NCBI GenBank assembly: GCA_033439295.1
Contig: JAVTLE010000011.1
Span: 744,082-808,081 of the forward strand
Reading direction: 5' to 3'
DNA from: Deuterostichococcus epilithicus
Taxonomy: Eukaryota > Chlorophyta > Trebouxiophyceae > Prasiolales > Stichococcaceae
DNA length: 64,000 bases
Below are positions 35,471-48,400 of this stretch, piece by piece. Under the pieces are notes generated by a model. The model was not told the origin of the DNA, ran no database searches, and worked only from the letters and a program-made list of their open reading frames with translations. A program made the translations under genes and the position numbers. Numbering within the stretch: the first letter of the stretch is position 1; each line of letters begins with the position of its first letter.

Positions 35471-38400
35471 ATGATGCAGATGGGATCACTTCAGGGCAGT
35501 GCGGCGCCTGGCATGCGAGTGCGCCTGCATCGTGGGGCTGCTTCAGTCGGCGGCTGGCGCGGCTTTCAATGCAGCCCATTGCACAGTCAGCAGCGCAGAC
35601 TGGCAACTTCCGGAAACGCTCACGATGCAGCGGCGGCACGGAGCTCGCCCAGCGCTGCAGAGCCCAGTAGGCAGCGAGGCCTCGCGTCCAGATCATCCGC
35701 AGAAGCCGCTGCAGGGTTCCCCCTGGCGGATCTGGGCGTCGCGCCGGCGGAGCTGCAGCAGGGCCGCAATGAGTTCATGGTCTTTCTGCAGGCGCGTTGC
35801 GGTGCTACCAAGATTGCTGACGGCTGTCAAGAGCCTGAAAAGAACAATTGATTGATCCGAAAGCGCTCCAGCTGCAGGACCTGCCATGGCGGCGCGTCAC
35901 CTGCTGGTCACTGGCGGCACTGGCAGCGTATCAGATGAAGGACTTCTTCGGGGTGAGGCATAGGATTGGGTTCCGACACTGCTGAGTGTCATCCTCTTCC
36001 GATCCTACGTGCAATGTCGCGGCGCTACAAAGCCCTGAGTTGGCTGTTGACCTAAATTTGCTGTCTGCAGATTGCAATGGGCACCTTCATCGTGTCGTTC
36101 ATCGGCAACGGCTTCGTGCAATCGGCACAGCATGCGCCCATACTCGACCGCCTGTCCCCCACCGCCCGGCGGCACAGCATGGTGCGCGCGGTGGTGGACA
36201 TGGCATGGACTGCTCTTGTGTGTGACACAGCATCCCCGCACTCTCATTCTGCGTGGTCTGCAATGACCGTGTAAATGCCGCCAAACAGGTGCTGCTGTAC
36301 TTTACGATCATCGTGAGCGTGGTGTCGCTGTTTGGCGTGCTGACGGCGCCAGACATCATACGTGAGGGCTCAGATTTTGTGACGCGGCTCAAGAGCGACA
36401 ATGTGTGGGTCGTGGTCCTGGAGAAGATGCGACACGGCCTCGGGTGCGCGTGGCAAGTGGCAAATGGTCAGTCAGTGGGAGGCTCTCCATCAAGAGGCGT
36501 TATGTCCAGCGCAAAGTATAGCAAAGGTTTTCATCGTAATACAGGACGTATCTGCAAATGCTGGAAATTTTTTGGTCCTTGCGCTGCAAGCGGGCTGAAT
36601 CTCAAGACAAACAATCATGTACCCATCCTGCAGGGAGGGCATCTTCAGCCGGTTCTAGCCCCTGCGCCGCGACCCATGCCAAGTTTAGCAGATCGTGCCA
36701 TACGCAGGGATGGCATTTTCAGCCAGCTAGAGCGCGCGCTGTCCGTTGCAAGCGGTGACGAGCTGGCGGCGAGCACTGCACACGCGGCGGAGTGGACGAC
36801 GCAGCGCACGGCGGCCATGGCGGGCGTGCTGCACAAGCTGCTGCACTCCTACACGGAGACCGCCATCTCCGTGACAAGCGGCCTCATCACCTCCGTCACG
36901 CGCTTCGCCGTCCAGGTGCTTGAATTTGTTTTCAGCTATTTGTCAGTCCATGCCGCCTGCCGCAGTGCCTCAGTCGGTGACAGTCTCCCCAGCTTCTGAT
37001 CTGAGGCCTTGATTCTGCCGGTGTGACGAAGCTGCACGAAGGCGTGCCCAGGTCACCAAGCAGTCGAGGTGCTTGCCTCTCGATTGTTTGCGTCGCTGGA
37101 CCATCGCTCAACGAGCACTCGCTCCCCTCGCAACGCAGGCGGGCGTGAGCATGGTGCTGTCCTTCATGATCGTGTGGGACCTGCCAACCATCCGCGCGGG
37201 GGTGGCCTCTCTGCGCACCTCCCGCCTGGCGCCCGTGTATGAGGAGATTGCGCCCAGCTTCGCGGTCTTCGGCACCCTCTTCGGCAAAGCGCTGCAGGCA
37301 CAGGTAGGGTTCACGAGCAGTGGCTGCACAAAATGGGAGTGTTGCTGGCGCTGTGCGCCCAGCCCTGCGGTCTCTGGCAACCCTCTCAGGGCAAGGCGCA
37401 GGTGCTGGGGAGCGGCACGGCATTCCTGCACCACATGGTCGTCAGCATGCAGGCTGCTTGGCCTGCGACTTTTCGGGCGCCTGCGGCATGAGAGGCGTCG
37501 CTGCGGATCTGGCTGATGCTTCCGTGTGTTTCTCACATTGCAGGCGCGCATCGCGCTGGCAAACACTGGCCTGACAGCCCTGGGCATGTGGGGCATGCAG
37601 ATTCCTGGTGCGCTGGTGGTATTCGCCCTGAACGCTCTTGGTGACACCAGCGGCAGCCTGGCCTCTGAGCATGCTGAGACATTAGCTGCCGCTGACGGCT
37701 TCCATGCTTCCATGCAGGCATCGGACTGCTGTCGCTTTTCGTCTTCATCTGTAGCTTCATTCCAATTGCCGGGGTGTTCATATCCACCATACCAATTGCT
37801 TTCGTCGCCCTGACGGAATATGGCTTCATGAAGGTGGGGCCCTGCGACCAATTTTTGCCAGCCTATCTGACTTGCCATGTGTGACCACAGCTGCACCGTT
37901 GATGTGGATAGGTATAACTGACGTTTGCTGCCGATGCAGCTTGCTCTGACCATTGCCATGGTCACGGGGATCCACTTCATTGAGGCGTACGGGCTGAACC
38001 CAGGTCAGTGTCAGTGCTATCGGCTTGCTGTCCCACATCAAGCACGATCACCGTGGGCATCGCCAACAGCTGCCAAACAGCGCGACCAATTCGCATGACA
38101 GCTCCATGATGCCGGCTTTGCAGAAGTGGCCTGCATGCATGTGCTCAACACAGCTGCTGCCTGGCCGCAGCAATCTACTCGGCACACCTCAAGCTGCACC
38201 CCCTCATGGTGCTGTCGGTGCTGGTGATCGCGGAGCACAGCCTTGGCGTGTGGGGCCTGCTGCTGGCAGGTGAGTCCGTGATGCTGTGTGCCCACGGATT
38301 GGCAGAAGCTGCACTTCCTTGATGCCAGTGCAGTCAATGGGAATGGTGCTCGCCTGATGCCCCGCAATGTTGCGGTCATGATGCTGTTCTGACTACACAG

Positions 38401-38631
38401 CTGAGACCTGACAGCCAGTGCTGCCAACGCAGTGCCGCTCACCGTCTTCTTGCTGGACTACTGCATACGATACCCCACCAACAGTCTCACCGATGTCGCG
38501 GCGAACGAGCTGGAGGTCATCAGCTCGATCGACCGCGAGTATGAGCCCGCCTCCTCGCCGGCAGCCGCCAAGGCCGCGACGCGGGAGAAGGTCAAGAAGG
38601 TCATGAACAGCGAGCTAGGGCAGCTCGGGTA
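35471..38631 (+). CDS. AI-2E transporter/PerM family membrane protein
   Basis: A multi-exon gene. The N-terminal exon (from 35471) is basic and Ser/Ala-rich (SPLHSQQRRLATSGN), like an organelle transit peptide. Membrane exons follow: ALAAYQMKDFFG (about 35900-35950), MGTFIVSFIGNGFVQSAQ (36077 on), VLLYFTIIVSVVSLFGVLTA (36290 on), FSQLERALS...LITSVTRFAVQ (36704-36917), VSMVLSFMIVWDLPTIR (37143 on), RIALANTGLTALG (37547 on), LLSLFVFICSFIPIAGVFIS (37720 on), LALTIAMVTGIHFIEAYGLN, then AHLKLHPLMVLSVLVIAEHS and GVWGLLLAVPLTVFLLDYCI. The motif HLKLHPL...GVWGLLLAVPLT is the conserved C-terminal signature of the AI-2E/PerM permease family, about eight membrane helices. The family exports small molecules or ions in bacteria; plant and algal members are probably plastid-located but poorly studied. 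The first exon's junction near 35790-35843 is uncertain. Confidence 0.84.
36628..36738 (+). repeat. diverged upstream copy of the 36704 exon start
   Basis: CAGGGAGGGCATCTTCAGCC at about 36630 repeats the real exon border CAGGGATGGCATTTTCAGCC at about 36705. The copy reads GIFSRF and then stops; the exon reads GIFSQLERALS. Spacing is about 74 bases, within the intron before the exon. Confidence 0.6.
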
Positions 38632-39449
38632 AGAAGTTCGTGGTGCTGGCCGAGGACAGTGGCAGACAGGAGGGGCTGCCAGCAGCGAACACGACTTTCA
38701 CAGAGAATTTGGGATGGAGTGTGAGTGTGCGAGCAGCAATTCATTGGGCACCCCCGCCGAATTGATGACCCTGGGGCAGATTCAAGCTTTTGACTGACGC
38801 CATACGGCCATGGGTAGTCTAGGTGACCTCTTGATTATCCTTGCATCGAAACTAAATCAAATTGCGTCGGCATGGTGGTCCATCGTCGACTTGCAGGCTT
38901 GCCTGCTTACTGGTTGCGAAAGCGGCGACAGCTACTCGCGAAGGCGGCGACAGCTACTCGCGAAGGCGGCGACAGCTGCTTTTCAATACCCCTTGCTACG
39001 TATAATGATCATCTTGTACCACTCAGTGTAGTAACGGCCACTATTATATTGGTCCATCTTCTCCGTCTGCGCCACCACCTTGCCTGCGTGGAAGCCTACG
39101 TAGTAGAGGATTGATCTCGTGGCTGGGATTGGGAGTCAAGTAGACGTCGCCGTTGCACCTTTCCAAGCAGGCAAGCCCGCAACTCGGCTGCCTTTTTAGC
39201 AGTCGCTCCGGTGCAGCAAGCCCTGACCTGCTGCGGTCGCTGCTCATTCCGGAGTCAATGTCGGAAGCAGGGGGTTTGCAAAGCACAAGTAGGGTTTGTT
39301 GTGGCCAGAAAGCTTGACACTGTTGTCCTCGCTTCCACATTGTCGCAATCCAGCATCAACAGCTTGCCAGCTTTGCAAGTCAGCCGGAAGCGCAGCTCAA
39401 TGACAGCCAACTAGTCGGAGGATGGCAGAAAAAGCAATTGCTGGTTACT
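38632..39449. other. intergenic region
   Basis: This lies between two plus-strand genes and contains a three-unit 22-base tandem repeat (38916-38981). It is otherwise unremarkable. It should hold the promoter of the HECT ligase gene. Confidence 0.45.
38916..38981 (+). repeat. 22-base tandem repeat, three units
   Basis: The unit GCGAAGGCGGCGACAGCTACTC occurs three times head to tail (38916, 38938, 38960), with one change in the first copy and two at the end of the third. Confidence 0.9.
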
Positions 39450-42400
39450 ATGGTGCAAACTCGCAACCAGAGGAGCGCAACCAAGGGCGAGGGAGTGCAG
39501 GCACGGTCCAGGCCAGTCACTAGATCCAGAACTGCGCCGCAGCCGGACAGCAGGTGCAAGCGCAAGAAGGAGGACGCGCGTGCAAATAGCCCAAGGAGTT
39601 CCAGACGGAAGACCGGGCGTCAGACGCGCGGCCAGGCCGCTGCCGAGGCTGCAGCGGCTCAAGAGGAAGCAACAGCACAGGCAGATCCCAACGAGGCCGG
39701 CCCTAGCCGGCCAGCAGCGGAAGACACCAAGGCCAGACCAGACAGGGCCGGAATGGCAAACGCATCCGACGAGGCCGCGACCGAGCAGCCAGGCGATGCT
39801 ACAGAGCACCCAGAAGCCCAGGTGCTGCATGCGTGAGCTCACGCTGCAAGGTCGCTCGCTACATCACGCTAGCGAAACTGTTTCCCGCCGGTACCGCGAC
39901 AGCGGTAGCTGATGTAAGCATGCCTCCGCTGGGCTTCGTGCAGGACCACGCCCAGGACATGCTGGACAACCTGGGAAACCTCGGCGCAGCCAGCAGGTCA
40001 GGTTTCCATCAGGACCCAGCGCGTTTGTACCGCATGTCGCATCATGCCCATGCTGGCGTTTCCGCCTGCATTTGAGTGATGATATCGGACAAGATGATCC
40101 CTGTCGTCGACTGAAGTCGCATCTCGGACGTGCGCCTGCACCATCCAGGCGACTGACGCTGCATCCCTGGCTGCGAAATGCAGCGCGCTGCAGGGCCTGC
40201 TGCGCAAGATCGGCGGCGCCGGGTTCGATGACGGCATGCCCGGCGGCGGCCTCAGCCACACCCGCTTCAAGGTTATTTACAGGCCACTGCATCATGCACT
40301 GCACGCATGATCCATGCGACATTTCTTAAGCCTGCAATGCCGAGTTGCACGCAATGTGTGGGACCTGCACCTCGTGCATTCCCATCGCAAGTGCCGTGGG
40401 AGCACCCGCAATGCCCTGACGGCATTCTGCGAGTGCATTACGGCAGCCTGCACAACCTGCAGCCATCAGGCACATCCTTCTTGCTGACGTTGCCCCTGTC
40501 CGGCACAACATGCTACCATGCCACCCCTGGCAGCAGCAGATGCGCAACCTCGCCAGCGCCGCTCCAGCACCAAAGGCGCATGTCAGCATACATGGTACAG
40601 CCTGCTTGTGCAAGCCTTCCCTGACGCCCCCCGCCCCAACACGCAGAGCGTCCTGGTGGCGCTGCGGGAGGCGGACGACGAGACGGCGCAGCTCTCTGCG
40701 CTGCACGAGCTGTGCGAGATGCTGGCCATCTCCACGGAGGAGTCCCTGTCCGTGTTTCCCGTCGATCAGCTCATCCCCATCCTGGTGCCTTTTCTCATTC
40801 TTCTGGGAAGATGGTCCTGCCTGCATGCACACATGCATGCATGCTCCCGCTGCTGGCGCCAGGATCTTGTATCGCCCTCCCGACCGGACGAGCGAGATGC
40901 CAATACCGAGAGTGGACGCGGCACAACTCCTTCAAGTCTGCAAGCATCTTGCTGAAGCACCCGCTCACAAAGTCAAAAGCCAACATGTCTGTGAACACCA
41001 GTGTGCAAACCGGCTGCGGGCGGAGCACAGCCCTGACATGATGCTGCTGGCGGCACACAACCCAAGCTTCCTCCTAAAGTGAAGCATTTCATGTTGCACG
41101 CTGCCGCGTAGGTGAACCTGCTGCAGGCGGAGCACAGCCCAGATATGATGCTGCTGGCGGCGCGCGCGCTGACCTTCCTGGCGGACGTAATGCCAGCCTC
41201 GGCGTCGTCCATCGTGCGCCACGGCGCAGTGGCGGTGCTGTGCGGCCGCCTGCTGGCCATCGAGTACATCGACCTGGCGGAGCAGAGCCTGCAGGCCCTG
41301 GAGAAGCTGTCGCACGAGCACCCGCAGGTTTGCCTGGATGGCTGCTGAAAGGATCTGTTTCTGGCATCACACGACCTGTCCTGCCTGCTGCTCGCCTACC
41401 AGCCGCCTGGTTTCTGCTGGACTTGCAGAGAATCTGTACAGGAGGCTCAAGGAGCACGAATACTCACCTCTCGACTGAACGCCTTGCGTGCAGGCAGTGT
41501 TGCGGCAGGGCGGCCTGATGGCAGTGCTGTCCTACCTGGACTTCTTCCAGACAGGCGTGCAGCGAGTGGCGGTTGCGACCGCCGCCACCATGTGCCGCGG
41601 CCTGTCCTCCGACAGCGTGGAGGCAGTGCAGTCTGCCGTGCCCATCCTGACCAACATCCTGCAGTACGAGGTGCGTCTCTCTCTCCTGGTTCTTTCTTTC
41701 TAACAAAGTAGCAACTGGACTTGCAACACGCAGTTGCCCTCTGTGATGGCCTGGTGTGACGACTGCTGGCTGCTGCCGAGATTCCAACTCGAGAAAGATT
41801 TTGTTTATTATTTATTGATTAAAAAAAACTACTAAAGCATCGTCCTTATGCCACGGACAGGACGCGAAGGTGGTGGACCATGCATGCACGGCGCTGTCGC
41901 GCATCGCGGAGTCATACGCTCGCTACCCGGACCGCCTGGACATGCTGTGCAACCATGGCCTCATCAGCAACGCCGTGCAGCTGGTGGGTCTTCTTTTGCA
42001 CAGTCAATTGCGCCGTCCGGTGTTTGGGGACACCTTCAAAGCTTCAATTCCCAGCAGTTAAAGTAGTGCCAGAAGCAAATCTCCTCGGACAATCACGAAT
42101 ACCCGTCGAAGTCTGCCTTGTGGCAGTAGTGTTGCTGCTGGGGGGCGCAGTGTCACTGCACAACATCGTATTAGGGAGCTATGCCTTGCATTCATGATGG
42201 CCACCTAGCACTGTGGGAGCACCCTCACAAAATTCATGCATGCAGGTGTTGGTGTCGGAGGCAGGAAAGCTTGCAGTCGCAACTGAGCAATGCCGCGCCA
42301 GGGTCCTGCGGTGCATTGTCTTCAGAGAGCAGCTTGACAGGTCCCAATCCCCGCGCGCACAGGTGTCGTTGTCGGAGGTCGGCAGCATGTGGGCGCAGCT

Positions 42401-45400
42401 CGGCATGAACAGAGGGCCGATGCGCAATGCCGTGCCGTGGGCTGTGTTTTGCAGTCGTGACACTCGCCTCGCCGGCACTACCGCAGGTGTCGGTGTCCGA
42501 GGCCGGCAGCATGCGGGCGCAGCTGGCGGTGGCCACCTACTACGGCCTCATCAAGCTGCTGGCCACCTGCGCCGGCGGCTCGGCTTCGGTTGCTGAGACA
42601 TTGCTGGCGGGGGAGCTGCCCGACACGCTGCGCCGCCTGCTGCGCACCTCCACCCTGTTCAGCAGCGCCACCACCAGCAACGCCTCCGTGCTGCGCACCA
42701 ACGACCAGCTGCTGGAGGTGCTCTTCTGGTCCCTTCTGGTCGTCGGGCGCATGCAGACAAGGATGCAGACCGCACCTAATGCGATGCTAATGTGCAGTGC
42801 AGTGCAGCGCAGTGCAGTGCAGGGCAGTGCAGAGATAGTGCCTGTCAGCACCAGCTCTGTTGCATGTCTCCTAAACAGTCGAGCTGCTTCAGCAACCAAG
42901 TGGTACTCGAGCTGATGGGCGGTGTCGTGCATGTCATGTTTCACACAGGTGGTGTCGCTGACGGCAAAGATCCTGCCACCTGTGCCGACCGAGGCAGCCG
43001 TGCCCGCCGCCGCGTCGGCTACCGCCGCTGCAGCCGTGCCCGCCGCCGCAGACGCTGCATCAGTGCAGCAGTCGGCGCAGGAGCAGCGGGTGCAGTTCCT
43101 GCAGCAGAACGCCGGGCTGCTGGAGAAGTTCAGTCGCGACCTGCTGCCGCCACTGCTACACGTGAGATCCTTGATGCCATCCTTGCAGCGCAAAGCTGTG
43201 CTGTCAGAAGCTTGTCGAACATCGGTTGTTGTTGTTGGGGCCCCACCATGAGGAAGGACTGCTGTGCAGCGCGGCGGCCGCATTCGGGCTTGCTTCAATA
43301 GCTGGTATCACTGCAGTCGTTGCTCCAGAGGTCTTGCGCTGTGAGCGGCCCGAGTCACTGCCTTGTGTCGCAATGTCCTGCGCAGGTGTACGCGTCCACG
43401 ATGCAGCAGGCGGTCCGGACGCAGGTGCTGACCGCCATCTCCCGCATCGTCTATTATAACACCCCGCAGATGCTCAGGTGACATGCGAGCGGCTGAAAGC
43501 TCTCGCCCCGCTCGAGCTCTCCTTCTGGGCTGTGTTGCTCTGCACGCATGTGCATGTATGCATGTATTTGTATGCATGGATGCACACATGCCATGAAGCT
43601 GGGCCGTTGCACACTCAGCAGACACTTGCCGGGCCTGCCGTCACGCCCGGCACGTGCAGTCGCAAGATGGGCGGCATCGAGGGCGCTCACCTTGCAACTG
43701 CATCTGCCGGGCGTGACGGCAGCGGCAGCCCCTTGTTGTGCACTGCCAAATATATACCATCCAGGGCACGAAAGGGGAAATTGTTACAGTTCTGGGGCTG
43801 ATGCATTCTCAAACAGCTCGCTGCTGGAGGACCGAGGTGTCCAGTTTCCTGTGGCGGGGCTACTAGGCCATGGCAAACATGTGTGGATCTCTACAAACAT
43901 GAAATGTTTTCTTGTCATTCCGCAGCTCGCTTCTGGAGGACCTGGAGGTGTCCAGCTTTGTGGCGGCACTGCTGGGCAGCGGCGAGCCCGGCATCGTGGC
44001 CGCGGCGCTGCAGCTGGCGCAGCTGCTGATGGCAAAGCTGCCGGACGTGTTCCGGGTCCACTTCGTTAAGGAGGGCGTCGTGCACGCCATCGACAAATTG
44101 GCCGCGTCTGCGCCTGAGGAGGTACAGCTGATTTGCGTGTCGCACCTGTTTCAGCAAATTGGGGCGGCTGCAGCATTGCGTCGGTGCCCGTGTTCATTTC
44201 TGGAGTGTGTGCCAGCCGCATGGCGGTGAGTCGCTGGATCGTGGGTGCCCTCAGACGTGGGCTCTCACTGTCTTGCCTTGAGGTTGTGGCTGACGTGCCT
44301 GTGCAGGCAAGCATGCCCTGGACGTGTGTGGTCACGGAAATTTCGTCTAGATGTGATCATCCAGCCTCCTGATGCAGAAGCCAGAGGAAGCCAAGCCGCC
44401 AGCCTCTGCCACGGCGCCCGCTGCAGAGCGTGCGGCTGCAGACGAAGGCGGACGCTCTTCCGGCCGGCGCGCCTCCCGGCGCCTGACACGCTCCGCTTCC
44501 CGGCCCGCAGCAGACAATGAGGCACGCCGTTTCTGCCATTCCGTTGCGATGTGCCCGCCCCGAATGAGTCGCAATGCGACGCAAGTCCCAAGCAACTCGC
44601 TGCCTGGGCAGGGCTTGAAAGGCTTGTCAACAGATCAACAAGCCCTTGCTGTCCTCTGCTCTGTTACTGTTAACAAAGCTTGCAGTCCAGTCCAAGTCGA
44701 AGTGCCACAAACTTCCCAGAACTCGAAACACCGCAGCTGCAGCAGGCGGAGGCGGGGCTGGCGGAAGCGCGCGAGGAGCTGGTGGCGGCGCAGGGCGCCG
44801 CTGCGGCGGCGGCGGCGGCAGTCGCGGAGGCACGTAGGGATCCCGCAGAGGAGGAGCGCAAGCGGATCGCGGCGCTGGCGCGTGCCTTCAAGGCGGAGCA
44901 CTTTTCGGGCGCCGGTGAGCAGGCCTGCAGGAACCCGTGGTGGCGATGGGTCGCTGTTGTTGGCTGGGCCTGGCTCGAGGCAGCCGTCCCAGGCCTACAT
45001 CATCATCAGCCCAAGTTCACGAGACCAGAGATTAGCATGCACTGACCGTGACATGGTCACGGGACGTCCATGGGATGGTCATCGCCTGAGCAGGAATGGA
45101 GATGCCTGCAGCGGCCAACGTGGCTATGTACCTGCGCAAGGCCATGAGATCATCATCGGCTGATCAGAAACCGTGTCCAAGCGCAGCGCGAGCGTGGTCT
45201 CGCAGGGCATCAAGCAGCTGCGTGAGCTGTGCAGCCGGCTGTCCAAGCAAGTAACGCCGTGACTCATGTGATGTCATGTGACGAGTCACCATCTCAGCAC
45301 TGAAACCCACATCTGTGCAGCGGCAAGCGTGGACACGGAGGGCATGAAGCAGCTGCGGGAGCTGTGCAGCCGGCTGTCCAAGGAGGGCGCCGTCGCGGCG

Positions 45401-48400
45401 CTGCTGGCCGCCATGCGCTCCGACGCCAACATCTCCTCCTTCGAGTTCCTCAACTCGGGCACCGTGCACCAGCTCAAGGACTACCTGCTCGGTGCGCGCC
45501 TTAAGACCTGCCACAATTTCACCTGGAATGGGCATCATAAGCATGCAGTCGAACCTGGTCCACGTGTGGCTGTGCTGAGCTCAAAACAGGGTCCGTGCCG
45601 TTGGATACCTCGCCTGTGACTCAGGATATCATGCCCCAACTTCCAGCACGCTCGAGTTGTTGCTCCTGGTGGCCTTGAGAATGCAGAGACCTCACCGCCT
45701 GATCGTCGCCAATGCAGGCAAGGACTTGAACGGGCCCAAGCGCCAGCGCAAGCACCTGGCGCGCATACAGGCGTTCACCGACGCGGCGCTCGGTGCTGGC
45801 GCTGGCGAAGCTCCGCCACTGCGTGCCCTCGTCCGCAAGCTGCAGGCGCGGCGTGCACCCTGCCTCGTTACTGGAATGGGGAACCTACGTCGGCAGCAGC
45901 AGCTTGTCACGAGCTCGGCTCTCTGGGGGCACAGTCACCCCCTGCGACCCGCGCTTGTCACGAGGTCGGCGTCCTGGTTTGCCCACGAGCTTCCTCGTGT
46001 GGCCGCAATCAATGCGTTGTGCAGCTGCACGTGTGTTGATTTCATGTCTTGTCTTCATTGCAGGCAGCGCTGGCCAGTGTAGAGGACTTGCCGGTGCTGG
46101 CGCCCGCCGCGCTGCCGAGCTCTGGCTACCGCTACCACTACCACACCGCCTCCTACGGTGCTTGGAGGAGCCGCGCCTGCTGTGCTGAAACCTAAACCAT
46201 AAATTAACGTCTTCGAAGGCTGGGTTCTGGCTGAGTGTCGAGTGGTGAGCTGAAGGGACGCTTTCGCTGCATGCGGGCAATGGTGCACGAGTCTGGCGAG
46301 CGCATTTATCGCAATGCCCACCTGGGCAAGCTGTCTCTGCAACCTGGTCTCAAATACTGTCCCTGCACCCGTGGCAGCAACGACGTGTGCCGCATCTCCC
46401 TCTCGACAGCCCCAGCAAAGCCTGCTCCACACCCCCTGCAGGCCACCACCGGCGCGCAGACCCTGGCAGCCTGCAGGCGGGGCTGGCGGCGCTGTCGCAG
46501 CCCTTCAAGCTGCGGCTGTGCCGGGCGCCCGGCGCCGACCCCTCGCTGCGCGAATACTCCACCAACGTCGTCCTCATCGAGCCGCTGGCCACAATGGGCG
46601 CCATTGAGGTGCGACCTGCCGTCCAATTCCAGCTGTGATTCGTGTTTCGGGGTGATCGCAACAGCTTGGCTTGGCAAGCTTGCTGCCCTGGTCTTGGTCA
46701 TGCGCTCTTCACAGCATGCCCTTCATCGGTGCCCTGTGCAAACACTGCAAGGTTCGTTCAGCAAACGAGTGACAGGCAGTAAACAGGGAGCAAAGAAAAA
46801 GCAAGCAGAATGCCCCCGACTGAAGCCGATTCACCCGCATGCACCAGGACTTCCTGTGGCCGCGCGTCTACCGTAGCCCAGCGGTGATTGCAGCAGAGGA
46901 GGCTGCCGCAGCCCGTCGCGCCCAGGTGCCATCACGTCTCGATGCGTGAACACTGCAGCTGTGGGCGCAGCAAACAGATGACAGGCCTGCAAGTTGGTTT
47001 AGACCTCGTAGCCATCAAAAGGTGCCAGCAAGCATTCGACCTGCGCCTGGGATCCTGGCCAAGTCTGATGCAGTGTGTGCTCTGCCTCCTGCAGCTGATG
47101 AAGGACGCGGCGGAGGCAGCCAGAAAACCGCCAGACAGCGCCGGCGCTGCAGGGCAGGCCAGGCCCAGCACGCGCGGCGCCGCGCAGGCGGCCGCCGCAG
47201 GTGTGCAGCCCGACGGCAGCTTGGCTTGCGTTCAACGTCAATCGGGCATACTTGCTGGTTGCTGTCTCGTAGCAAAGCCTGTTGGCCCCGCGTGTGAAGA
47301 ACCTTGCTTCATGGCGAGATCGTGCAGTGGCTGCGCAGCAGTATGTGTACATCTGCCGAGAAACCTTTGAGCGGTCATACTATCGTTTTGAACGCGCAGG
47401 CGCCCAGCAGCCAGAGCGCCGTTTGACGCGCTCCGCCAGCAGCAAGGCGCAGGCCATCCCAGAGCCGCCGCCGCCGCAGCGCTCCGGCAGCGGCCGCGGC
47501 GGCGCCTCCGCCGCCGCCGCCGCGGCGCTGGCGTCGGCCGAGCGGCGCCTGACTCGCGCGGCGGNGNGCGCGGCTNCGCAGGCGGGCGCCGCGGGCTCCC
47601 CCGACGACGCCCACACGGCAGCGATGGACACAGCGGCGGCGGCGGATGATGCTGCGGCAGCGGCGGCGCCTTCGGCGCCGGACACACCAGCTCCGATGGA
47701 CGAGGATGGCAGCATGCCGCCCAGCGGCTCCGACGGCGGTGGCTCCCTGGAGCACGAGGATGACGTCATGCTGCAGGTGCGACACTATTCCTCACCAGGT
47801 TCTCCGGCATGCCTCGCAGGTCGGTGCTGCGTCGCAGGGAGGAATTTGCCGGGAGGAGGTTGCCGGTTGCACCTGCCTCCGGCTGGGGATGCTGCTGCTC
47901 TTGCTGATGTGGCGTGGGGAAGACGAGGGAAGACTCCGAACCCTGCCGTTTCACCCTCAACCGTCCATGGCGAGCACGAACCTCGATCGCCTCTGCTGGC
48001 TTCTTCTGCGGCAGGACGATGAAGACAGCTACAACAACGAGGGCGGGGACATGGACGAGGTGCTGGACGAGTCCTGCCCTCTGGTTATCGAAGCTCAACA
48101 CCTGCTGGCCACCTCCTTGGATTCCACTCTCCTCTCAAATGCTGTATACTGCCGCAGGACGATGGGGAGGGCTACGACGACGAGGGCATGGACGAGGACG
48201 AGCTGCTGGACGAGGACGACATCGTGGACGGCGCCTCCGACGGTTCTGACGACGCCGCGCGCATGGGCATCCAGAGCATGCAGGTGTGCACGGCTGTTGA
48301 AAAGACAGTCTGGACAATGTGTCGGCAGCAGTCGACATGACACACCAGGAATCTTGATCAAACCTTGGAGCGCTGCGAGAGCTCTTGTCGTATGGTGTCC

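Noticed and set aside
42785-42835. GCAGT-rich run as a possible regulatory array
   Set aside because: It is a short imperfect microsatellite in an intron with no further structure.
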